The notes: a model not told the origin generated them from the sequence alone. A stretch of 64,000 nt of DNA from Oscheius dolichura (GCA_932521035.1 OW051492.1:7440001-7504000), one strand, 5' to 3'. Numbered from the stretch's first letter, positions 36,327 through 49,490 are shown. Made by a program: numbers and translations.

Positions 36327-39300
36327 ATGTCAGAAGGTATAGAGATCAAGCGTTTATCTGAAGATGTGTCCAGAAGAATATCCACTGCAACTGTAAGCGC
36401 ACGATTTACCGTTATTAGCGAATTCAGGTGGTAGCCTCACTAGAAGGAGCAATACGACAATTAGTAGACAACGCACTTGATGCAGGAGCGACTAGCATTG
36501 GTTAGTTGTACAATCTTTATCAGTGTCATATTTCCAGATGTTAGAGCGTACGAAAGCGGTTTCAATTCTATAGAAGTGATAGATAATGGCTCAGGAATCG
36601 ACCCTGAAAACTACGATAAAATATGTGTGCATTTTCTTATATTCACGTGCAATTGATAGTCTATAGGCAAACCGCACCATACTTCCAAGCTGAGTGATCT
36701 AGCTGGATTTCAAAATTTGACAACTCTTGGCTTTAGAGGCCAGGCATTGAATGCCCTTTGTGCACTAAGGCAACTTTTGTTATGTTTATGTAATTACGTT
36801 AAAATTTAAGCTCAGTTACCATTCATACACGATCTGCATCTTCATTACTGGGAACTAAAATGGTGTTTAATCACAGTGGAGAGCAAATTAGCAAAGCGAA
36901 TGTTGCTCGCCAGGTTTTACACAATTTTAATCTATACGTATTGATAATTCAGGTGGGCACAACAATTACCGTCAACTCACTTTTTGAAACATTGCCCGTT
37001 CGTAGAAAGGAGTTTGTAAAAAACAGCAAGCGGGAATTTACAAAAGTTCTATCATGTTTACAATGTTTTTCTTTTTCTAGACCAGATGTTAAATTCATTT
37101 GCAGTAATACGATTAACGGGTAACCTTGCTTAATAAAAAGGTACTCTCTGTCTTTAGCAAGCGTTCCCAGTTAATTTGCACTTCTGGTAATGGAAATGTC
37201 AAAGAGGTCGTTAATAACATTTTTGGTGGTCGACTGGAAAAAAACAAAATCATTGATCTGCGCAGAGTGGTACCGGATGAAGAAATCTGTTCCATTTATG
37301 GGCTTGATTCAGAAAAAAAAGAAGATTACAATGATTTAGTGTAAGTGTTTATTGAGTTCCCTTCTAAAGTAGGCATTTAGCATAACAGGATATATTAGTT
37401 CATGCGAGCAAGGATTTGGGCGAAGTAGTCCTGATAGGCAATTTATCTACGTTAATAAGCGACCCATCGACTATGCAAAGGTGAGAAAATTAATTTTGTT
37501 TTCTAAGCTTTCCTTTTAGGTTTCTGGCACTGTTAATGATGTTTATAAAGAATACAATAAGAAGCAATACCCTACGCTAATTCTATTTATCGAAGTCCCG
37601 TCTAGTATGTTTTTTTTGAATGTTTATAAATGTGCTGGCTTTTAGATTCTATTGATGTGAATGTTACTCCAGACAAGCGCACCGTATTTTTTGATAAGGA
37701 ACGTCAATTACTGGCATTGATCAGGGCTTCGCTAAATGCAACTTTTGAAGAAACATTGTCGGTAGTAGACTCATCTATTGAAAATAGAACACACAACTCA
37801 TCACAAGGTTAGTTCTCATTCTCTGCTATAACCAACATTTTTTAAGATCCTAATCAGGTTCCAATTCCCAGTGTTTTTGATCTATTAAAGGATCTCTCCG
37901 CATCCAAAAAAAGAACTGGAACGTTAGCTGGAATTTCTCAAAAGAGAAGTAAAAACGATTGTAAAAGGACATTACATGATTTTTCTTTTAACACTTCTTC
38001 AAATGGAGGTTGCAATATTTTGTTCTCATTAATCACCAACTTATAGTAACAATGGAAGATGATGAACAAGAAACATTGCCTTTTTTTAATTCGGTGGGTT
38101 TACCAAATACTTCTCAAGATACTGGAACAGAGGGAAATAGGTCTTCATCACTTTCTTTGACAGTACATCAACCGATTTTAGCAGTATGTCTTGTGTATGA
38201 TCATGTAATCAGATTGCAGGAAAGAGCGCCGGTTTTTGCTGACAAAGAGACTGCTGATATACCCGTTACTAGGGATAACAATATGCTTAGTCAGGATGTA
38301 AAAGAAACGAGTCCCCCCGTATTTGCTTACTATATTTATTATTATTTTTTCTTTTTCAGAGACGAATTTTCAATCCTACCATGTTACACGGGATATCTCG
38401 AGGATTAGATATGCACAATCCTAGAGTCGATGATGAAGTGCTGGATGCCGTAGAAGTCAGGATACAGCGAGATGAGCCTAAAATTATTCCGGATGTAAGT
38501 TACCTATTAAATTGACTTTAGCCTTGTATTTTTTCCAGGAAGAAGTGACTGTCCAGCCTAAATCCCAAGTACATGAACAAGCAGCATTTTGGAGGCCACA
38601 ACAAAAGATTAAGTTTTCCAAAATTAGCTTCATAGAACGAATGCAACAACTTAAAGATAAACGCAAATCAAAAATGGAATTAGCAAGGTAAATAATCCTT
38701 GACATTTACCTTTGTCGCAGTCAGCTTGTTGAATTCACCGCACTCGCTAATAATCAGGCAGATGCAGAAGCCGAACTTTCAAGACGCTTGAGGCAAGATT
38801 TTTTTACTTCGTAAATAATTCTCTTCAGTAAACAAGACCTTGGAAAGATGTCTATTATAGGACAATTTAATAAAGCCTTTATTATTTCTCGTCTTGATGA
38901 CCATCTCTTTATAGTCGATCAACATGCGGCCGACGAGAAACATAACTTCGAAAGATTTCAGAAAAAAGCTAAAATTGAAACTCAAAGATTGCTGAGGTTA
39001 CCTTTACAATTTTCCTGTTGAAGTGTTTTTCAGCCCACAAAGCTTGGATTTCGGCCGCGTCCAAGAAATGATAATTCATGATAATTTGAACATTTTTGAA
39101 GCAAATGGATTTGCGTTTGAATTTCGTGAAGATGGTTTTTTGTTGTGGTACTTGTTTAATTCTTCTTTCAGAACATGGCTGTTCTCGAGCGTTTTTGGTT
39201 GGCTTCCCTGTCATCTACAGTAGGCAATTTGATAAACGAGGTAGTCATTTACGCTTCGAAAAACGTAAATTGCAGATATTGATGAGATGATCTCCGTTAT

Positions 39301-39570
39301 CCGTGAATTTCCTGGGCAAATGTACAGGCCAGCCAAGACTAGAGCCATTTTTGCCTCTAGAGCATGTAGAAAATCAGTTATGGTTGGAACCGCGTTGACT
39401 CTGCCCCATATGCAAAGAATTGTTCACAATTTGGGAGATTTAAAGCAGCCATGGGTAGTTTCTTTTTCATCGGCATGAGCGTCTTGCAGAATTGCCCCCA
39501 TGGTCGACCCACGTTGCGACATCTGCTGAATCTCGATCGATTTCAAAATAAACTTCAGATACATAAATAA
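36327..39570 (+). CDS. PMS2: PMS2-type MutL mismatch-repair endonuclease
   Basis: MutL-homologue ATPase and nicking endonuclease, partner of MLH1. Start ATG 36327. The N-terminal GHKL ATPase has motif [14 protein letters not shown], motif [12 protein letters not shown], motif [16 protein letters not shown] and, later, [20 protein letters not shown]. After a variable acidic linker (37800-38500) the C-terminal nuclease domain has [12 protein letters not shown] (the DQHAx2Ex4E metal site), [13 protein letters not shown] and [11 protein letters not shown], all intact; stop TAA 39568. Two ATPase positions differ from the family: the motif I Glu is Asp, and motif III has Gln for Glu (GFRGEAL in the family). 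Some 15 introns, mostly 30-45 nt. Possible poly(A) signal AATAAA at about 39594. Confidence 0.93.
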
Positions 39571-39675
39571 ATACATTTATGTATTGTACTCAGCAATAAA
39601 TTGATTGTAGAGTTACTGTTTTCGTCGTTTTTCTTATTTAGTGATCAGTAATCACCGTACTAAATTTGAAATAGG

Positions 39676-39917
39676 AATTATACACCTCCGTTTGCAATTG
39701 TTCGTATACGCGTAGTCAGAGGATCTCCTTTTAGTGATGTCCGTTTTCTACATCAAGTTCGATTACACAATGTGCAACGCCAAATCTTTATGAAACGTAA
39801 ATAACAAGGGCACAAAATTAAACTTTTCAGAACTATTATCTACGGGGAAAACTACGAAAAACCTATAATAAAGTATCGGATGTATTTCAATTACGAGGAA
39901 GAATTGATCCTTTGTAA
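39676..39917 (+). CDS. Possible mitochondrial ribosomal protein uL30m or relic
   Basis: An open stretch FAIVRIRVVRGSPFSDVRFL, then HQVRLHNVQRQIF, with a following segment NYYLRGKLRKTYNKVSDVF, resembles the small uL30 (MRPL30) fold in spacing and composition. Problems: no in-frame ATG is visible upstream, and the obvious splice (AAAC|GTAAAT to TTTCAG|AAC) shifts out of the frame that gives the second segment. A 62-nt intron starting at GTGCAA (39776) would keep frame but drops residues. It could be a real gene with an unseen first exon, or a decayed copy. The second segment overlaps the anillin 3' end on the other strand. Confidence 0.3.
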
Positions 39918-42900
39918 GGGTGGTGCCCACGAATTACCGCTAACGTTTCATTTATGGCGTCTAACCAGTCTTTCATTAAACTTCGCGAGTCAGCCGAAAG
40001 AAAGATTCTTAAATAAAGTCCAATATAATAGTACTTCCGACTATCACCTTTTCTTATCCATTACCGAAGGCGCAGTATTTACTAGAACGTTTACTGTAAA
40101 AGTAAAAGCCCGTGGGCACTGTTCCACGCTACACGGATGAATTTCGTATTGAGGACAAGTAGACAGATCCAGGCGAGCTTTTGGAGGCTGAATAATTCTA
40201 TTATGACAGCAAAAAACGCGTTACTTTTTCCATGCTTTCATCTTCTGGATATTTCCAAAAGAAAATTATTCCACGACGAAGGACTGCCCAATATCGCTCC
40301 CATGAGCTCATTCCAGATATACATTGATACATAGTCTATAACGCAAAGTTGATAAATGAAAGCAAATCATAGCGTACAAGAAAACCTCTGTAATCAATGG
40401 CAATGGCCGGTGGCAATGTGGTACAATGGGTAGTGAGCTCAACAGTACCGTCGAGAGGATATTCAACATCGTCCAGGTAAAACTTGTTGGTTCCCGTTGT
40501 ATCTCTTGTTAATTGCAAATATCCACAACGAACGAACTCCCCATATGGAAAACCACTGGGACTTGTTGATGGTGGTCGTTCTAGAATCGAATAACCTTTT
40601 GCTTCATTGAATATACCTTTTGGAAGAATTTTTCGACATTTACTAGCAATTATAGACGCACATGTAGTTTCTGGCTCTTTTTCTGGTATTGCCTAGAAAT
40701 ATATTGATTTTGATATATGGATAAAGTAGCATACCATAGCATAAACTTCTACCATTACACAAAAATCAACTGGTAGATTACAGAAGTTAATCTTTTCATC
40801 GAAATGTACCACCTTTAGACGAGTACTTTGGTGTGCTAAAAGATTATGCGTTGCAGTACATTCTACTTCACAGCCACATTTAAGCATTACCAGAAACGAG
40901 TAATTAGAGTCTGCAATACTTTTTGTAAAAATGCTGTTCCATATACAGAAACTTACTTATCTCGTAGGGTCTAGTATAAAAATTTCTGTTTAAATGTACA
41001 GCTATATTACTTATTGTAAGAGAACCGCGAACTTCGAGACACTGGTTAGGTATAGGACGCCGACACTGAAGATGAACTTACATTGTAATTAATTCAACTT
41101 ACAGCTACGAGTGCTTTGAGACGCTTAATCTCGCGTTGTAAAAGAACAACACGTTCTTTAGCAACAAGTAAAGATTTTTGCGCATTCACTTCTTGCATTG
41201 GTTTGCGTTCTTTCCTGGCATGTGTTAGTGCCTTTGCCAGCATGGCTATTTGTTGGTTATTTCTATCCAGAGCATGCTCATTTTTCTGAAAACATGTGAG
41301 CAAAATATAATAACTTTGCCTACGCTGATCATGAGTTCATAATGGGTAATAGCTTCCACTTGACTTGCATCTTGTATTGTACTAACAAACGAAAGTTCGT
41401 CTTCCCCTAATCTGGATCTATTATGGTTGGTTGAAGTCGATCGTGGACTATTTTGTGGAGTTGATGTTGCCAATGCGCTACCCACTCGCTTAGAACTTTT
41501 AGAATTATTACTTTTATTAGTCTGAAATTTATCATTAATTAAAGGGACTCTGACAGCTTCAAAAAATAGACGCGCGCAGGCAATTGATTACGGTAGCGTG
41601 CCGTTTTTAAAATTTCAACAATTGTATTTCGCATGATTTTTCAATATTTTCTTTTTGCTAAAATGATCAGCATATTCCAATTAGTGAAAGCAGTAAAAAT
41701 CACTGAAATCGTATGTAACATTTCGAAGAAAAATAACTCGAAAGCAATTTTTTTGGGCGATGAAAAGCAAACGCGCCCTGAGCGCAAACCGCGAAAAGCT
41801 GTGTCAGTGTCCCTTTAAAGACGCAACTATTATAGCTAATTATGGGTAATAAAGCGTACCTTTCCATGAACGCTCACACTGCAATCTTGCGACATTTCTG
41901 CAATATTTGGGGCAGCGGTAGGCGAATATCTGGGTTGATAAAGGCACTCTCGGCTGCTTCTGCTATGCTTTGTGGACAAATGCTCCTGAAACAATTTTAC
42001 AACAGTAAAAAAAAACTGACTAACGTCGACAAAGTCAAACAAATTGTCAATATGACCGTTAACGCTCTGCTCATCACCACGAGATGTTGTTCTGCTTCTT
42101 GGACAATGTTCAACTGGGAGAACAGGATCTAATTCGAGATCTTTAATAACCATAGTGTGATTTCTTCTCTTCTTTGCATCGTCTCCCTTTTTAATTACCG
42201 TTCTCATCTCATCGTCCATCAGCATAGATACTTTCAATGCGGTAGGGCTTTGTTCACCAACACATGAAACAAATAAGCTATCTCTTGGGCTATAGGCGTC
42301 AGTTATTTCCTCATCCAATATATCCTCTTCCAAAAAGACTTCTTCACCACGTGAATCTTTACGGGCTTTTTCTTCATGTCTTTCAAGAGGTACCTCTACG
42401 ACATAATTTTCAAGAGGAATTTCGACCCTCTGCCCATAATTATGTGATTCTTCTCCGTGTTCATTATGTTCCTGGTAACTGGACAATTTTCTAGTTTTCG
42501 GTAGAAAATCTCCACTAGCATGTATATTTCCACCATTGAAAAACCCATTGCCTCTATTATCGAAATAGCCATCAGCAAATGATCCCTTTCTTGGTGGAAT
42601 AAGTTCCTAAACAATATTGGATGAGATTTGGCATAATGAGACTAACCGGTTCATTATTATTTTCATCTTGTTCCTGCATTGGAGTGTTATAGAAAGACTC
42701 ATTGGCAAAGGACCGTAAAGGTTTTCTTGGTGGAAGAAGTTCCTAAACAACGATTGTGGAAGCTCAGTATAAAAGACTAACCACTTCATCGCTATATTCC
42801 TGATGTTGTTGCGGAGTGTAAAATTCATTTAGGTCAATGGTTTCAGTAGCTTCATCCTGTAGCTGTCGTGGTGTGTGAAATCCATTTAGGTTCATGGTTT

Positions 42901-43269
42901 CAGTGGCTTCATCCTGCTGCTGTCGCGGTGTGTGAAATTCATTTACAGTAATTTTAGGCTCCTGGGATGGAGTTCGAAATTCATCCATGTTATCTATCAA
43001 GAGTAATGGATGCTTCCGGATCGGCTGTTCATCCATCTCATGTATTTGGGCCTTCTTATCAAACATACTAGCCAAATTGCGTATTCGGCCAGGAGTTATA
43101 TTTTGCCTGAAACAAATTGTTTCTAAAATGAGCTAATGACCAACCGGACAGTATCTCCTGGAAGGCGGGTCCTTTTTCCGTCAGCATCTACATTGATCCC
43201 AGTCCTTCTTACTCCCTTTGGTACTGGTGGAGGCGGCGAAGTAGGTTTCCTTATATTTGGATTAACCAT
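39887..43269 (-). CDS. ANLN: Anillin
   Basis: Cytokinetic-ring scaffold binding actin, myosin, RhoA and septins (C. elegans ani genes). Start ATG 43269 (MVNPNIRKPTSPPPPVPKG). The N-terminal half is low complexity, with a repeated EFHTPRQQQDEATET-type unit near 42780-42960 and Glu/His-rich stretches. The anillin homology domain begins with the coil ALDRNNQQIAMLAKALTHAR and includes FLVMLKCGCEVECTATHNLL and TGTNKFYLDDVEYPLDGTVE. The PH domain is YRGFLTMYQCISGMSSWERY, WAVLRRGIIFFWKYPEDESM, then FLSADSRSLMKDWLDAINET, ending at TGA 39887. The PH domain is split by a 42-nt intron (GTACGC...TATAG), a 37-nt intron and a ~31-nt intron near 40040-40075. Domain order and length suit animal anillins. Confidence 0.9.
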
Positions 43270-43466
43270 GTGCTGTTATTCTACAAAAATAGTTGTTTGA
43301 AATGGCCTGACTATACTGCGACGCTAGTGAGTTATATTCCGAAGAAAAATTGCTCGAAGAAAAACAAACAAAAACGGTACACAAAAAGAAGGAAAAACTG
43401 GAGAAAAGAAAAAGAAAATGAAAACAAAGATTGCTAAACAGGGATCGCCCCGCGAATTGAATCTAT

Positions 43467-43914
43467 TTAAATTTTATTTTCCACTTTTGCAAGACCTCGA
43501 CAAAAATTTTGCCGAAAATCACTTGTGCTTGTAAGCAAAATGTAGGAAACTAGAGAAACTGAAGTTCTGCCTGCTTGACCAGAACATTGAAAATCTATCG
43601 TAACCGTTGAATCCATTTCAGGCCCGTCTTTTTTGAGAATAAATGAGAATCTCATTGACAAGTGCCATTCAGATGTCACTCTGAACTGTTCTTTATACCT
43701 ACAACCATTTCTTGTCTGAAATGGGAATATACAAGCAATATTTTAGGATGTATACAATGGGGCGGATGTGGGGCCCCTTACCCGAATCACCTTGGAACGG
43801 TTCTTTTTTTATTCGTGGAGGGACGGGCTGCCAAATGGCCAGATCGGTAAAGTTACCTTTACTCTGCTGAAGAGGAAAAAGACTACAATAAATGTGGTCG
43901 ATGTTACCATCCAT
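43467..43914 (-). CDS. Small unknown gene, two exons
   Basis: Exon 43756-43914 (MDGNIDHIYCSLFPLQQSKG, then QPVPPRIKKEPFQGDSGKGP) joins through a 40-nt intron (43716-43755, GTATAC...TTTCAG) to exon 43467-43715 (VTSEWHLSMRFSFILKKDGP, VSLVSYILLTSTSDFRQNF), ending KVENKI. The join is in frame. A weak beta-rich resemblance to the TMEM231 middle region is not enough to name it. A competing plus-strand open frame overlaps at 43768-44025. Confidence 0.4.
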
Positions 43915-45423
43915 GGGAGCGATTTACTTCCTTCTCGGTGGACTACTCTTATTTGTATTCATTGCTGGAAGGGATTCCAACCAAATTCTATGCGGCCGTC
44001 GTCGGCAGCCACACGGACCTCATAGCGCATATGGTGAAGAAGACTAGGAAAAGATGCGCATCGCTCTAACTTTCTAAAATAATAAATCAAAATTGTCATA
44101 AAATGATTCTGGATGCGAAAGCTACACCAAAGGAGAAGAAAATCTTTCTAAAAAAATAATATCACGCTTCTTGGCAGTGCCACAGTGAAGAAGATCTTCT
44201 TTTCGGTATCCGGCGGTTGAAACCGCTTGACAGCTGAATGATAGTGTCCAGCATGCGGCTGTTTCTACAGGGAAACAGGCCTCTGATGACCTGACTATAT
44301 TTCAGTTCCCGCAGTGTGCGATCCTATCGATCTTGCTTTCTTCTATCTCTCTTCCCAAAAAGACCATTTTTTTCTGTCTCCCACCTTTATATTTGTCCAG
44401 TCCAACACCTCGAGCTAATGGTCAACATGAGCCGTGATCTCCTTCTAAGCTCACTCATCGTTTTTTTTTTCGTATAAATCCCTTTTTATAACATGATCCC
44501 GTTGCTTGTCATTTGTCTGAAGTGACAGTCAACAATCTTTTCGAACGGCTTTCAACTCTGTTGACAGCTGCTCAGTCACCGGGATTATGGATCATGTACC
44601 GGGAGTAATTGGCCTATTCCACGAACAAATGATTATGGATCCTTTTGTTATTCTTGTGCCTTTTGGTAGAAAAACGACAGCGAGCGATATTGCCGTGTCA
44701 TGGGGTCAGGGAATTGTTTTTGTGGTAAAACATAACAACGCATGCTTCAATTTGCAACGTTCTTGCAGCATTATCTTCGTTATAATATGACTAAAATTAT
44801 AAAATACGTTCACTAGATGTATTACAGTATTTATTAGCCGTGTCTGAGCTGCCATGCCATAATCAGCAGCCATGTGTCACCGTTTTCCTGTCTAAAAGCA
44901 GCTCTGGTCACTTCTCTTTTTGATCTCCGAATTCTAGCTCTTCTTCCACTTTTTTAATGGCTAAGGGACTGTCTTTGGAGTGCGAATAGTGTTCAAACAA
45001 AACTCGGCGGTTGTTCACATTTCCTCGTTGTGATCATCTCCCCTTCTTATCTGTTCCCCTGTCCCGCATCTGTTCCTCTCGTAAAAGAGCCTCTTGTTCG
45101 TTTAACTGGCATTTAAAAAGGCGGTCAACACAGTCCATTAGGAAGTGATAAAACGGCGAAGATCACCTACGACGGAACGGCGAGAAAAGAAGAAGAACAA
45201 GAGAAAGGAGTCAGCCAGAGAATTGACACTGATAGGAGCTGACCACCGGCGGCTGTCACTCTCCTCTCACTTACGAGACAAGACACGCGCCTTGTTGTTC
45301 CGGGAGGAGGGAGGGGTCCAGCTGACTCTAACACGAGAGGCAGAGACGGAGAGCGGCCATTGATTCGCGCGCACCCAACAGCACCCCCAGCAGCAACAGC
45401 CCTCGCCACAACTCCACCTCAAC
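43915..45423. other. Upstream region of the RUN-domain gene
   Basis: 1.5 kb with no supported gene. The short open frames at 43768-44025 and 44587-44790 (+) have no recognisable motif or splice context. AT-rich to about 45050, then GC-rich and purine-rich up to the ATG of the next gene. Confidence 0.5.
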
Positions 45424-48400
45424 ATGGTTGAGCTGTGCGAGCTCCAGATGCTACCCGAAGAAGATAATTGGCCAGACGACATCGACACGAGGATAGCCAA
45501 CCTCGACTTCGGCGGAGACAGCGTCCTTTTCGAGGTAGATTCGATTTGATGATACACAATGAACTGGCAATATTAGCTTGATATTTGTAGAATTTTTCGA
45601 GAATATTTACCCTCTTGGGACGGAAAAGAGTATTTTATTGGAATTTCTCTATTCTGAACTCTCTTTTTAGTAGTCCGGGGCTCAATATTCCCTACATTTA
45701 GCAATGCTTTGTACTTCAAAATGAATTCCATCCCCATAAACCAATTTCCCCTGCATTTGCTTCATTTATCAACTAAAAAAATCCAATAAATAGCCAAGAA
45801 AGCTGCCAACTAGAGTCATTTATTTGCATTTCATTTGCGACACCTTGAAACCAGCTCCTGGCCTTATTGATCAACCCCCGCATACTTTTGGCCAACTGAA
45901 ACTAATAATTTCCTTATTTTTCAACAAAAATATAGAATTATTTTTGTTATTTCCAACTAATGGAACGTCGAATTCCTAGATATTCTATTGAAAACAGCGA
46001 TGATGTTTACATATTGAATTAAATGCGACAAATCAACTGGAAACAGACCAAAAAAGACACAAAGACTACTTGACCTATTTGTAGTATGCCCCGATTTCAT
46101 CAGCTGATCCCATCCAATATCCCGTCAATTTCGCAACCTTCCCCAGGGCATCATCTACCCCCGTAAACATCTAAGGAGGGGCATCGAGGGCTGTCCTCCC
46201 CAGAACTCTGGAAATTGATGAAAGAGAATGCCAGAGACACCGGGATTATTCCTAGGCAAACAACGGGGGATTACTGTAGTTTTTCTGTGTAGAAACCCAA
46301 AAAAAAGGAGACTGGTTCTAAAAAAAAGAGAGAATTTCAGAGCTTCGACCCGTCGGTGTCCACGGATTCGCTGGATTCGGAACAGCTCCGGGAACAGTGT
46401 CGGCCACGGCGGGATGACTATCAGATGGCCTTCGCGGACAGCGGCCACTGGCAGAGCCAGACGACGCCGGGACTGACCACCTGGGGACGGATCCACTCGA
46501 CCGAGCCGCTGGACGAGAAGGTCGTCTCGGCCCCGGACATGACCCGAGGCAACTCGAACCACAACCTCACGGGTCAGCCACGCACATCCAGTCTTCTCGC
46601 CAATTTTGTGGACAGCAGAAGATCCGAAGGACTGAGATTCGTCGACGTCAACGACAACGAGATCGCGGCGGAACCAGAGGACCGCTGGAGGAGGATCAGC
46701 TCGGCCCCGGTGAAGCCGAAGCGGACCTTCGCCGACCTACAGAAGAACATGGCCCCCGAGCTACAGTTCCTCGCCCTACCACACAAGGTTCGTGGCGGGA
46801 CCTATTTTCGCATTAGAGTAAGAGACTTTTGATGATGGATGCCCGGCCGTGGGAAAAGTGAAACAAGCACCCCTCGGGCTCGCGACTAATGCCTCGGCTC
46901 GACTAATACTCCCTACCTCTGACACACTTTCTCCCTTAAATTAAAACCATATTCCTCTTTTAAAAACACCATAGATTACTGTAAAAAACCTCTTTTTCTC
47001 TGAAGTTTCCCATCTTGTCCACTGTTTAACGACGTAATTTGATGCAGCCGTGTAGCAGAAAATTCATGGCCGATTTAATCAGCGAAATTTGAGATATCTT
47101 GTCCGGGAGGAGTGCCCCCCGTGTCCGTTACTCTCTTACACCGTCTCCTGAGGGGAATTCCCCGGTTGTTTATTGTTTTTCCATGACTAATCGACCGTCT
47201 ATGATCTCCTCCTCGGCCGATCCCCCATTGATGGAATCCGTTCAGATGCCGTCCCTTTGCGAGTCGTCCTCGCTCTCCTTCAGCGACGTCATGCTCAAAG
47301 TTCAAAGGGAAGGCCTCCCCGGGCTGACCTCGGAGCGGGACCTCGACAACTTCCCCGTCCTCTTGGCCGACGACTCGCCGGACAGTGGCCTCGGCTGCAG
47401 TGGCCCGTCGCACATTGAGGACTGGGCCTCGCTGTCCGTCCTCCTTCCCAGGTGAGTCGGCCCACCCCGAGCTGGTTTCGAAGACAAACGCATCGGCCCG
47501 TCCCCCGTCCTATTACATCCTGCTTTCGAGGCTCATTATTGCCTCCGGGCAAATATAAGGCCTGCGCGCCTCCAGAGGGGGAGAAGTGCTTGATAAATGG
47601 GCGGATGAGACTGATTTATGGGGTGGACACAGCTACTAGTTGGGGTGGGGACGGCGGCCAGGCCGTGGCTGTGACTGACGCGCTGCCAAAAAACAAAGAA
47701 CGGGTGGCCGCATTCCACACATTGCTGGGCAAATTCCCGAAGAATGCGTGGTTTTCGTCTATCTCAAAAAAGGACACACTTCCGACTCGCATTCACCACA
47801 CCCGTAAAATCTCGGCAACTGGAGCGATAGAGCTTGGCGTCACCATTTGGTCAAAGAAGGCAGAGCTGACGAGATTGTACGGGTGCGGAGGACGCGGCTA
47901 CCGTAACCTGGAGCCACCTTTCACAAAGAATTTCACTCTCTTATGCATCTGAACGGTGACGTCACGGGGACCTTCAGAATTGGCCTTCCCCGACACAAAT
48001 CGATGCCATCCCGGGGCGTAAACAGGGACTCTCGGAACTGGCCTCCGCTTCCCGTGGGGGAAATGGCCCGAGACAATATATGGAGACGTTTTCAGACACG
48101 TGGCCGATGCCTGTTCCTTCTTCAAGAACAATTCCCAGCTGCTGTGTGGCCCGGCCCAGTCCTTCTCCAACTGCATCGATGCCAGTAAACGGAGCCTCCC
48201 CTGCAGGACGTGTTTCCGAGTCAGGCGACGGTACCCCCTCTTCCAGCTCCACATACAATGATTTCTCCAGGTTGCACCCTCCCAGCTGGGCCCATTCGAC
48301 CACCTCCCGGCATGTCCTCTGTGATTGTAGCGACAACCACGAGGGCCTCATGCCCCGCACCCCCCGGACCGCCGTGAAACCGGCCCTTCGAGCCAGAGAG

Positions 48401-49357
48401 CTGTCCGTCGTCGGCCTGCCCATCTACGCAGCCAAGCGGCTCCTGGTGGAGAACGTGGTGGAGGGAGTGGCGGCGGTGGCCCGAGGAGATGGCGGCGGGG
48501 AACTTGTGGCCGCCTTGGTGGCCCTGATCTCGGATGAATTGAAGCCGGAGCTCACCCCCTGGCAGATGATCTGTACAGTAACGGCACCGGGCCCCGCCAC
48601 GAAGGATGTCTATTCCATTGTAAAAGATCTGGATTCAAGTGAGAAGTCCCCAAATTCTCGCGTGGAGATCTTCTTCGAAGAGTTGCTCAGGTACCGTATT
48701 CTCTCGTCTTTTCTCCTCAGGACCCCGTTCAGAGAGCATTCCCTCGACTGTTGGCTCTGCTACGTCGTCCTCAAGGAGAACATCCTTGCCAAGATGTACA
48801 ACGACGGGGCCTTCCTGCTCCGTGCCCCCTCGGCCTACCGGTCGCTCTTGTGGCGTCTGGTCGACAGTCTGGCCCTCCTGCCAGGTAGTCCTCCCTCCTC
48901 CGGCCTCCCTCAAGGACGAATTTCAGTACTAGAGACCCGAGAGAGCATCCAGAGCCAGTACCAAACGAGGTCCATGTATGCCGGGCCGTCTCGTCTGCCC
49001 AGTGACAGCCGGGTGCCCAAGAGCTCCTCCGTCCCGGCGAGGCTGTCCACAGCGCCCGTCCTCCGCGCCTCCAGGATCCCCATCCCCGTCAAGTGAGTCT
49101 CCTCCTCCACCTCCCCACCCTCCTCCTTTTCCAGCGGCCACTCGATGAGTCGTGCCTCCTCCCTGTCCAACTACCAGTCGCCCATCGCCTCCATAATGCA
49201 GGACAGCAGCCGGCCGGGACAGTTGGCCGTCAGCCGGGGGGAGAAGGTGCGCGTCCTGACGCGGCGGGGAGATGTGGCCCACGTCTCGCGGCTCCGGCCC
49301 CAACACGACAAGCTGCGCACGGGCGTCGTGCCCGTGGCCATTCTCAACTTCCAATGA
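45424..49357 (+). CDS. RUN and SH3-like protein, UNC-14/RUSC type
   Basis: Adaptor of the UNC-14/RUSC1-2 group, which links kinesin-driven vesicle transport and axon growth. Exons: 45424-45534 (MVELCELQMLPEEDNWPDD), 46341-46786, about 47249-47451, a Cys-rich exon from about 48095 (SQLLCGPAQSFSNCIDASKR then CRTC), then the RUN domain from LPIYAAKRLLVENVVEG through ISDELKPELTPWQMI, TAPGPATKDVYSIVKDL and SLDCWLCYVVLKENI. The RUN blocks align with RUSC1 (RPGPSTRALGALYSKL). The C-terminus ends with an SH3-like stretch (GEKVRVLTRRGDVAHVSRLR, GVVPVAILNF), stop at 49355. Introns of about 800, 460 and 640 bp are long for this window; the last carries repeat copy G. Confidence 0.78.
47796..47888. repeat. 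Palindromic repeat copy G
   Basis: Left arm 47796-47818 (ACACCCGTAAAA then TCTCGGCAA), right arm 47866-47888 (TGACGAGATTG then TACGGGTGCGG), 47-bp spacer. In an intron of the UNC-14/RUSC-type gene. Confidence 0.85.
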
Positions 49358-49490
49358 TCTTCGTCCGTTTTCTACCCGATTCCCCGGTCTGCCCCCTCTA
49401 GCCACCCCCAGCTCTACCCGTGATCTGATATTCCTCTAGTCCCCGACGGCCACCCGACTGGCATTTCCTCCTACGCTTCTGAACGAGCAT

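Noticed and set aside
39880-40334. Plus-strand open frames opposite the anillin PH domain
   Set aside because: The minus strand reads as a continuous anillin PH domain through three short introns; the plus frames are shadows.
43768-44025. Plus-strand open frame overlapping the small gene near 43.7 kb
   Set aside because: No start context or partner exon; the minus-strand two-exon model has matched splice sites, though confidence is low for both.
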